Assembly: GCA_002297965.1 (NCBI GenBank)
Contig: DBLF01000069.1
Location: forward strand, 112,766-123,292
DNA length: 10,527 bases
Source: Candidatus Segatella papionis
Lineage (GTDB): Bacteria > Bacteroidota > Bacteroidia > Bacteroidales > Bacteroidaceae
Direction of reading: 5' to 3'
The notes beneath the pieces are model-generated. The model did not search any database. It was not told where the DNA came from and was given only the letters and a program-made list of their open reading frames with translations. Position 1 is the first letter of the stretch. Every line of letters starts with the position of its first letter. The position numbers were made by a program, and so were the translations under genes. Shown piece after piece: positions 5,300 through 10,527 of this stretch.

Positions 5300-5332
5300 C
5301 ACAAAATAATTGGAAGTAGGTAATTTTTGGAT

Positions 5333-5403
5333 AAAAAAATACAGGTTGCTGGCTTTATAAACTAAAATACAGGTTGCTGGCTTATTCACCAACAACCTGT
5401 ATT
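5333..5403 (-). terminator. Terminator of the efflux operon with a duplicated 3' arm
   Basis: On the minus strand the 5' arm AATACAGGTTG (5403-5393) pairs perfectly with CAACCTGTATT at 5376-5366, which has a short T-run. A second identical 3' arm at 5348-5338 is followed by seven T's (5339-5333). The two 3' arms are part of a 20-bp exact direct repeat (5336-5355 and 5364-5383, period 28). Either arm can close the hairpin, and the distal one looks like the stronger stop. It begins 3 bp after the pump stop codon. Confidence 0.85.
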
Positions 5404-5405
5404 AT

Positions 5406-7031
5406 TTACCTCTTTCTCGCAAGGTATTCGATGGCGTAAACCGACCATCTAGGCACTTTGCGAATATTGGTGCGCACGGCTGGAATGTCGCACAGCAGGA
5501 AGACGGCGGCAATCGCCAAGGCGAACCAAATGACGTAGCCATAGACTTGCTTCATCGCCACTAGCATCATCGAATGCAGGAAGTCGTTGCCTACATATTC
5601 ACCGAAGTTGAAATGCGACAAGTCTAGATGGGTGAGCGTGAGCTGCTGACCGTAGTTCGTCATGTCGTCGTTCAGGAAATGGGAGAAGAGGGTGGTGTAA
5701 ATGCCATAACCGGTAGCTCCCGCCAGATACATGTGGAAGATGTTGAATACGAACAAACCCATGAAGAAGAGCTCCAGGCTCGGCACTGATTCCTCCAACG
5801 CCCACATCAACGTAGGTCCGAGGATGGCGTAGGAGAATCCTCTGAGGAAGATGGCGAGGCGATACTGCTCGATGTTCACGCTGATGTCGAGCGTGAAATA
5901 CATCAACATCCCATAAGCCGCAATGCTCAGGAAGGCAATGCCGAAGAGTTTCCACACTTTCCATTTCCTTACCTTCAGCCAGTAGATGTCGAGCAAGATG
6001 CCTACGTACATACCAGGAAGAACCCACATATACTGCGACTCCTTGGTCAACTCTTCCAGACGAACCACCTCGCTGTAGAGAATCTCTTCCATCGTATGTT
6101 CCGCTCCGAGAGCCAGCTCGGCGAAGATGGTGACGATGAGGATAGGCACCACGTTGCGAAACGTGAAGAGCTTAAACTCCACGTAAGGGTAGCGATAATA
6201 GCGCAGGCGGTAAAGGAGAATGCCTGCAAGCATGATGGCAATGCCGAGCAGGATGCGCATGTGAAGAGCGTCGAACCACATGTAATGATCGCCATAAACC
6301 ACGATGTAAGACAGCACGAGCATCAATGCGCAGATGAGCAGTGCTCCCTGAAAGTCGATGCCCTTGAGCGAGAGACGCTGAGGCATCGGACAGAACGGGC
6401 GGCAACAGATGAACTGTATGAGCAGCACAAACGACATGGTGCCTACGGTGAACGCATGCATCATCTGCCACGTGAAATGATGGCCGAACCAAGCGGCAAG
6501 CCATCCGCTGCCCTCGATGGCGGTGAGCAGGATGATGTGGAGCACAGGGAAGAACACGGCGAAATCACGGCGTGGGGTAATCCACAGCTGGATGCTGCTC
6601 ATACACTCGAACGTGCCCTCGATCTTCGCCATTCCGGCTATGAAGCAAGCCACTACCAAGACAGGCATCGACTGGGAGTGCATCGTAATCACATTGCAAA
6701 CGGCGAGCACGATGGCTGAGCCGCAAAGCAACTGCTTGTTGGTGAAGCGAAACTTCATGCGGAAGAGCATCGGGAAATAGGCTGCCATTCCCGCAAGGCT
6801 GGCGTAAAGCAGGAACATCACGTCCTCTATCATAAAGTTGGTGGTGCCTCGAATGCTTTCCAATGCACCGAGGTACATACCGCCGCCAAACTGAAAGCAA
6901 AGGGCACTCAGCACGTACAGCCATGGTTGTATGCGGCGAGGCACCCAGCCCTTCATCATCGGCATCGAAAAGCCCATGTTGGGTGGTGGTCCACCCGGGC
7001 TTTTCATAAAGAATTCAGTTAATTGTCCCAT
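5406..7031 (-). CDS. MFS drug-efflux pump, EmrB/DHA2-like, about 14 TM
   Basis: A 541-residue inner-membrane protein with about 14 hydrophobic segments from residue 36 to 514, the number and size of the DHA2 (EmrB/QacA) group, which exports drugs or other hydrophobic compounds using the proton gradient. After a Pro/Met-rich cytoplasmic N-terminus (1-35), helices are visible at 36-56, 70-90, 101-117, 122-137, 158-182, 192-210, 227-246, 258-275, 293-310, 335-350, 361-379, 391-411, 420-440 and 495-514. A charged loop, AEHTMEEILYSEVVRLEE (310-327), and a long loop (450-485) face the periplasm or connect helices. Standard MFS sequence motifs are weak, so the call rests heavily on context: third gene after a TolC-like and an EmrA-like gene on the same strand. 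It would form the pump of a tripartite complex crossing both membranes. Substrate is unknown. Confidence 0.78.
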   Translation of the reverse strand: MGQLTEFFMKSPGGPPPNMGFSMPMMKGWVPRRIQPWLYVLSALCFQFGGGMYLGALESIRGTTNFMIEDVMFLLYASLAGMAAYFPMLFRMKFRFTNKQLLCGSAIVLAVCNVITMHSQSMPVLVVACFIAGMAKIEGTFECMSSIQLWITPRRDFAVFFPVLHIILLTAIEGSGWLAAWFGHHFTWQMMHAFTVGTMSFVLLIQFICCRPFCPMPQRLSLKGIDFQGALLICALMLVLSYIVVYGDHYMWFDALHMRILLGIAIMLAGILLYRLRYYRYPYVEFKLFTFRNVVPILIVTIFAELALGAEHTMEEILYSEVVRLEELTKESQYMWVLPGMYVGILLDIYWLKVRKWKVWKLFGIAFLSIAAYGMLMYFTLDISVNIEQYRLAIFLRGFSYAILGPTLMWALEESVPSLELFFMGLFVFNIFHMYLAGATGYGIYTTLFSHFLNDDMTNYGQQLTLTHLDLSHFNFGEYVGNDFLHSMMLVAMKQVYGYVIWFALAIAAVFLLCDIPAVRTNIRKVPRWSVYAIEYLARKR

Positions 7032-7044
7032 GATTCTTTGTTCT

Positions 7045-7101
7045 CATTATCTTTTTTCAGTCACATTATTTAATGGTCTCATTATTTTTTAGTTCCATTA
7101 T
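7045..7101 (-). repeat. Imperfect 16-19-bp repeats between adaptor and pump genes
   Basis: cattat starts at 7045, 7064, 7080 and 7096 within similar AT-rich units. On the transcribed strand each unit contains ATAATG followed by a GA/AC-rich tail and an A-run. Each TAATG is an overlapping stop-start signal in one frame or another. The array fills most of the 81-bp gap before the pump ATG (7031). Confidence 0.6.
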
Positions 7102-7112
7102 TAATGACCTCT

Positions 7113-8144
7113 TTATTTATCTTCAACGATGCATTCTACATTGTATCCGCCCTTGAGCTTGGCGATGTCGGCATTGTTGTCGAGCTTGATGCGTACCGTT
7201 ACACGCTGCTCCACTTTCACAAAGTTGCCTGTGGCATTGTCGATAGGGATGAGCGAGAAGGCGCTGCCTGTGGCATCTGAGATGCGCTCCACGGTACCTG
7301 TGTATTGTACGCCAGGCACTGCATCGGCGGTAATCTTGGCTTTGCTGCCCACCTTGATGTGAGGGAGCTGGCTTTCCTTATAGTTAGCCTCAATCCAGCG
7401 TTCGCCCTTGTCAACGATGCTCACCAATGTCTGTCCTGGGTTGACCAACTGGCCTACATGAATGTCCTTCGAACCAACGGTACCATCGCAAGTGGCGATG
7501 ATGTAGCAGTAGGAAAGGTTGAGGCGAGCCAAATCCACGGCACGGCGAGCCAACTCGATGCCCTGCTCGGAAGCAGAGAGATGGTGCCCCTGTTCTGCTA
7601 CGACAGCCGACTGGGTCTGACGAGAGCGAACCGCCTGCTCATAACCAGCCTTGGCACTCAGATAGCCTGTATGAACTTTATCATACTGCTGACGTGTGAC
7701 GGCATCCTGCCCGAGGAGTTTCTCAAAACGAAGATCCTCACGCTTGGCGTTCTCCATCTGCACACGAGCCGCCTCGATGCCAGCGTCGGTTACGCCCATG
7801 CTGGTCTTGGTGGTAACGATGCTGCTTGCCGTTCCCTTCGAACCTTGTTGTGCACGTACGAGGTCTGCCTCGGCTTGAGCCAGACGCAGGCGGAACTCGG
7901 AGTCCTCGATGATGGCGAGCGTGTCGCCCTTCTTCACCTGCTGAAACTCGGTGAAGCGTACCTCACGGATGAAACCTTGCACACGGCAGTTCTGTGGCAC
8001 GATGTTCTGGCGAACGCGGGCGTTGTCGGTGAACTCTCCGCCACCGAAGTGCATGAACTGACTTGCTGCGTAGGCTGCTCCGCCCAAGAGGCAAACCACG
8101 ATGAGTGCATTATATAAATAGGTATGTATCTTTTTCTTTTCCAT
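7113..8144 (-). CDS. HlyD/EmrA-type periplasmic adaptor (membrane fusion protein)
   Basis: A 343-residue protein that bridges the inner-membrane pump and the outer-membrane channel. One membrane anchor (about 9-28) follows a KKK N-terminus. The first half of the lipoyl domain is RVQGFIREVRFTEFQQVKKG (residues 54-73). A coiled-coil hairpin spans about 80-205, and the second lipoyl half contains CDGTVGSKDIHVGQLVNPG (219-237). A beta-barrel follows, with the EmrA-like IPIDNATGNFVKVEQRV (298-314), very close to the NATGNWVKV signature known from EmrA. Length is typical. It lies 37 bp after the tolC-like gene and 81 bp before the pump, same strand, so one operon. EmrA-type adaptors normally serve MFS pumps, which supports the call for the neighbour. 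Confidence 0.92.
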   Translation of the reverse strand: MEKKKIHTYLYNALIVVCLLGGAAYAASQFMHFGGGEFTDNARVRQNIVPQNCRVQGFIREVRFTEFQQVKKGDTLAIIEDSEFRLRLAQAEADLVRAQQGSKGTASSIVTTKTSMGVTDAGIEAARVQMENAKREDLRFEKLLGQDAVTRQQYDKVHTGYLSAKAGYEQAVRSRQTQSAVVAEQGHHLSASEQGIELARRAVDLARLNLSYCYIIATCDGTVGSKDIHVGQLVNPGQTLVSIVDKGERWIEANYKESQLPHIKVGSKAKITADAVPGVQYTGTVERISDATGSAFSLIPIDNATGNFVKVEQRVTVRIKLDNNADIAKLKGGYNVECIVEDK

Positions 8145-8181
8145 TATGATAAAATGTTTTGTTGCGTAATGAATTGCGCAA

Positions 8182-9633
8182 TTATAAAGTGTTTGTTACG
8201 TATTTGAGTTGATAGAAATTGTAAAGCATGTTGATGCGAGCGTTGACCAGTGCCATCTCGGCAGAGAGCTTCATGTTGGAAGCGTCGAGCATGTCGGTGA
8301 GGAGAGCCAGGTCGTTCTGGTAGCGGTTTTGCACCACGGAGTAGTTCTGCTTGGCAAGCTCCACCTGCTTCTCTTGGGTTTCTACTTCTGTTTGTGAAGT
8401 GAGGAGATTGGTGTAGTTGGCCTGTACGGCGTTCTCCACGCCTTCTCGTGCCAATGCAATCGTTTCCTGCGACTGCTGGTGCTCCACACGTGCCTTGCGA
8501 ATCTGATGCTTGTTCTTCCAGATGTTTCCCAAGCTGTACTTCACGCCAACCCCGATGAACCATACGTTCACGTTGCAGTCCTTCGGTATGAGGTCTTGCG
8601 TATAAGGACCATTAAACTGGTTCTCTGCCACGACAGCCACCGAAGGCAACAAGGAAGCCTTGGCCAGCTTGATTTTCTCCGCTGCAAGATTTTGGGCTAC
8701 TTGTGCCTGTCGGATGCCGATGTTGTTCTCCGCAGCCTTCTGCTGCCATGTGTTCTGTGTCTTGATGGCAGAGAGCGCATTGATGTCGGTATTCACCTCG
8801 TTCTTGTCGGGAACAATCACGGTCTGCTCCGGCAAGTGGAGGGTGGTGACAAGCTGATGGTTGATGATGGCAGAAGCATCGATGAGTTTCTTCAGTGTGA
8901 GCTCCAGGCTCTTCAACTGATAGTCGTAGCGAGTGATGTCGTTCTTCAAGACGGTGCCTTGCTCACGGCGAGCCTTCATCTGGGCAATTACCTTCTGAGT
9001 AAGTTCGATGTTCTGTCGAACCACGTCCATCTGGTTGCTCAGTTTGCAGAGGTCTAGGTAGTAGCCTGTCAATAGGAAACGCACCTCCTGTCGGTTCTTC
9101 TCCACGTCGAGTTCGGCAAGTCCCTTGCCCAATTCAGCCATGCGAATACCCGAACGGATAGCACCACCGGCATAAACCACCTGCGCCACTTGAGCCGTAA
9201 AACTGTTTCCCCAGTGGGGTGTGTCCTGCTTGCCGTTTTTTACTGGGATGACTCCCACGCCTGGTACGATGTAATCGGTCGTTCCACTGGCAGAAAAACC
9301 TCTCGACAGCATAAAGGCATTGCCCGTATAACTGCCTTGGAGTCCCAAGTCTATACTTGGAAGCATAGCCGATTTGGCTGCTGCCACCCCTTCGTCGGCA
9401 GCTTGGAGAGCCACCTCGCTCACCTTTACTTTCTGACTGTTTTGGTCAGCCAGGTTGTAAAGTCTCTGGAGAGTCATCGTCTGTTGATTGCTGGATGGCT
9501 GAGCCAAAGCTTCAGAAGAAGCAGGACTGGATGATTGAGCCGCTGTCACTGACGCCGAGCTGGCGGTTTGAGCCGCAGCCCACGATGCGCCTCCTGCTAG
9601 CAGAAGGCTTACAAACATGATTTTCTTGATCAT
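8182..9633 (-). CDS. TolC family outer-membrane efflux protein
   Basis: A 483-residue precursor with a signal peptide (MIKKIMFVSLLLAGG, cleavage near AAAQ at residues 19-22), then a Ser/Ala-rich linker (23-50). Two outer-membrane-efflux-protein repeats follow, each with long coiled-coil helices: about 55-260 (LYNLADQNSQKVKVSEVALQ onward) and about 290-480 (ending in a long Gln/Glu-rich helix and LVNARINMLYNFYQLKYV). Three copies would form the channel-tunnel through the outer membrane and periplasm. It is first in the operon with the adaptor and pump. It has no Cys after the signal peptide, so it is not a lipoprotein of the OprM type. The ATG at 9633 is the start that gives the intact signal peptide. 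The leader carries an 18-bp repeat array. Confidence 0.95.
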   Translation of the reverse strand: MIKKIMFVSLLLAGGASWAAAQTASSASVTAAQSSSPASSEALAQPSSNQQTMTLQRLYNLADQNSQKVKVSEVALQAADEGVAAAKSAMLPSIDLGLQGSYTGNAFMLSRGFSASGTTDYIVPGVGVIPVKNGKQDTPHWGNSFTAQVAQVVYAGGAIRSGIRMAELGKGLAELDVEKNRQEVRFLLTGYYLDLCKLSNQMDVVRQNIELTQKVIAQMKARREQGTVLKNDITRYDYQLKSLELTLKKLIDASAIINHQLVTTLHLPEQTVIVPDKNEVNTDINALSAIKTQNTWQQKAAENNIGIRQAQVAQNLAAEKIKLAKASLLPSVAVVAENQFNGPYTQDLIPKDCNVNVWFIGVGVKYSLGNIWKNKHQIRKARVEHQQSQETIALAREGVENAVQANYTNLLTSQTEVETQEKQVELAKQNYSVVQNRYQNDLALLTDMLDASNMKLSAEMALVNARINMLYNFYQLKYVTNTL

Positions 9634-9670
9634 CTATCTTGTATTATTAATTTTGAATGTTTCTACTTTC

Positions 9671-9760
9671 AATGATTAATCCCTTAAGAATAATCTATCC
9701 CTTCAAAATAGTCTGTTCCTTTGGAATAATCTATTTCAGTGGAATTTTGTTATCTCTTGA
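9671..9760 (-). repeat. 18-bp tandem repeat (5 units) in the tolC leader
   Basis: Five adjoining 18-bp units start at 9671, 9689, 9707, 9725 and 9743, each beginning aat or aata and three containing t-c-t-a/g-t near the middle. Units 2 to 4 are clearest (aataatctatcccttcaa, aatagtctgttcctttgg, aataatctatttcagtgg). On the mRNA the consensus is near CCNAAGGGATAGATTATT. The array fills the leader between the promoter (9770-9777) and the start codon (9633). It does not look coding: no ribosome site or conserved frame. Confidence 0.75.
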
Positions 9761-9769
9761 ATTCGGGTG

Positions 9770-9777
9770 CAAAGGTA
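9770..9777 (-). promoter_or_regulatory. Promoter -7 box of the efflux operon
   Basis: TACCTTTG on the minus strand matches TAnnTTTG. The expected -33 position (about 9798-9801) reads AGCG rather than TTTG, so activation by a regulator is likely; the divergent AraC-type protein is the obvious candidate. The leader is about 130 nt. Confidence 0.6.
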
Positions 9778-9832
9778 CGGCGATTTCGGCAAACCATCGC
9801 TTTAAATATTTCGCAGTGGATGGACTTTTTCG

Positions 9833-9876
9833 GAACAATCGTTCTTTTTTATCACATAAATTGTGTACTTTTGTAC
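9833..9876 (+). promoter_or_regulatory. Promoter of the AraC-type regulator with small palindromes
   Basis: TACTTTTG (9866-9873) is a -7 box about 20 bp before the ATG, giving a very short leader. Around it lie three small palindromes: GAAC-AATC-GTTC (9833-9844), CACA-TAAAT-TGTG (9853-9865) and GTAC-TTTT-GTAC (9865-9876). These are possible operator sites between the divergent genes, including autoregulation, but none is proven. Confidence 0.5.
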
Positions 9877-9892
9877 CCAAAAAGCGAATAAA

Positions 9893-10527
9893 ATGGAATT
9901 ATATGAGTTAAGCAGCCACCAGGAGGCAAGCCTCTTTACTTCTGGTTTGGAGGAATGGCAGGAGGGACCGCAAGTGTTGACTTACGGGGCGATATTGATT
10001 TGCCGCAAGGGTAGGGCGGTGCTGAATGTCAATTATAAGGAATGGGAACTTTACGAGGGGGCGGTCATCACCGTCTTCCCGAATGATGTGGTGGAACTGA
10101 GGGAAATTCATACAAATGAAGGACAAGAGAATTCTTCACTCTTCACTCTTCATTCTTCACTTCAATTTGAAATCTTGAAGTATAATGCCAGTTTGCTTCG
10201 TGAGGCGAGTTTGCAGTTGGAGCAGACTGTGTATTCTTCCTTGCGAGAAGACCGTTGCCGCCAAGATACGCCTGTGGTGACGAACATCATCAATGGTATG
10301 TTCGCCTTGTTAAAAGTGTATTTCGACCAGTCGGAGTGTACTTGCATCTCCCAGTTGGTGCTCTGCCAACTGAAAGCCTTCTTCATCGGTTTCCATGAAT
10401 ATTTGCAGCGCAATCCGCAGTATCGCCTTGATGACGTGAAGTCTTATCGGGTGAGAGAACTCTTCAATCACTTCATGATGCTGATGGAGCGAGATTTCAA
10501 ACTTTCAAGAGACGTAAACTACTATGC
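9893..10527 (+). CDS. Probable AraC-family transcriptional regulator, N-terminal part (cut by right edge)
   Basis: The frame is open from ATG at 9893 to the window end (211 full codons). The N-terminal half (about 25-95) looks like a cupin-type sensor domain with alternating strands (VLTYGAILICRKGRAVLNVN, 28-47; WELYEGAVITVFPNDVVELR, 51-70), as in AraC-type regulators of Bacteroidota. A helical linker follows (98-205: LLREASLQLEQTVYSSLRED, then SYRVRELFNHFMMLME), typical of the segment before the two helix-turn-helix motifs. The HTH itself would begin right at the edge (DFKLSRDVNYY), so the family call is by architecture, not by seeing the HTH. It faces away from the efflux operon across a 259-bp gap and probably regulates it. 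Residues 81-90 are encoded by a 7-bp repeat array that looks like a late insertion into the sensor domain. Confidence 0.75.
   Translation, partial: MELYELSSHQEASLFTSGLEEWQEGPQVLTYGAILICRKGRAVLNVNYKEWELYEGAVITVFPNDVVELREIHTNEGQENSSLFTLHSSLQFEILKYNASLLREASLQLEQTVYSSLREDRCRQDTPVVTNIINGMFALLKVYFDQSECTCISQLVLCQLKAFFIGFHEYLQRNPQYRLDDVKSYRVRELFNHFMMLMERDFKLSRDVNYY
10135..10162 (+). repeat. Heptanucleotide repeat (TTCACTC-type, 4 units) inside the regulator gene
   Basis: Units are TTCACTC (10135-10141), TTCACTC (10142-10148), TTCATTC (10149-10155) and TTCACTT (10156-10162). They encode residues 81-90 (SSLFTLHSSL). Seven is not a multiple of three, so loss or gain of one unit shifts the frame. TGA codons at 10168 (frame 3n+1) and 10176 (frame 3n) end both alternative frames within 16 bases. 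Confidence 0.85.

Noticed and set aside
7305..8117. Plus-strand open frame of 270 codons opposite the adaptor gene
   Set aside because: The minus frame has clear HlyD/EmrA features. The plus frame has no family resemblance, promoter or ribosome site.
9671..9760. CRISPR array
   Set aside because: The units adjoin without spacers, are only 18 bp and are imperfect; no cas genes are near.
9657..9911. Plus-strand open frame of 84 codons over the tolC leader
   Set aside because: Its hexapeptide repeats come from the 18-bp non-coding array, and it crosses both divergent promoters.

Overview
The window looks like chromosomal DNA of a member of the Bacteroidota, most likely Prevotella or Segatella. 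The basis is several Bacteroidota-type promoters (-7 box TAnnTTTG, some with a TTTG-like -33 box about 20 bp upstream), the kinds of protein families present, and their codon style. The species call is an inference. No rRNA, tRNA, CRISPR array, insertion sequence or phage gene is visible. Nearly all genes lie on the minus strand. The exceptions are a decayed locus at 3044-4018 and a regulator entering at the right edge.

Layout by increasing coordinate. (1) 1-726, minus: an AzlC-type branched-chain amino acid exporter, cut by the left edge, with a duplicated 9-residue tail and a 14-bp tandem repeat in its leader. (2) 1042-2004, minus: a flavodoxin gene followed by a DUF2023 gene with a cysteine-rich C-terminus, an apparent redox operon with its own terminator. 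The flavodoxin promoter carries a large inverted repeat. (3) 2235-2834, minus: a small exported protein with an LTxxQ-like segment and a Pro/Lys-rich nonapeptide-repeat tail. (4) 3044-4018, plus: a wreck in which the C-terminal end of a DUF362 Fe-S protein is fused in frame to pieces of a TonB-dependent receptor. Three internal junctions join the remaining pieces. (5) 4316-5189, minus: a two-gene unit, a DUF486 four-helix membrane protein and then a low-molecular-weight protein tyrosine phosphatase. (6) 5406-9633, minus: a tripartite drug-efflux operon in the order TolC-like outer-membrane factor, EmrA/HlyD-like adaptor, EmrB-like 14-TM MFS pump. It ends in a terminator with a duplicated arm. 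(7) 9893-10527, plus: the first 211 codons of a probable AraC-type regulator, divergent from the efflux operon and its likely controller.

The most striking feature is how many gene boundaries carry short direct repeats, each with a different unit: 27 bp at the azlC end, 14 bp in the azlC leader, 41 bp at the DUF2023 end, 24 bp after the exported protein, 27 bp inside it, 22 bp after the receptor remnant, 28 bp at the pump terminator, 16-19 bp between adaptor and pump, 18 bp x 5 in the tolC leader, and 7 bp x 4 inside the regulator gene. The 7-bp array is in coding sequence and both alternative frames stop at once downstream, so it could switch the regulator on and off. With the 18-bp leader array it makes the efflux locus the best candidate here for an undescribed repeat-tuned expression system. 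That idea is inferred from sequence alone.
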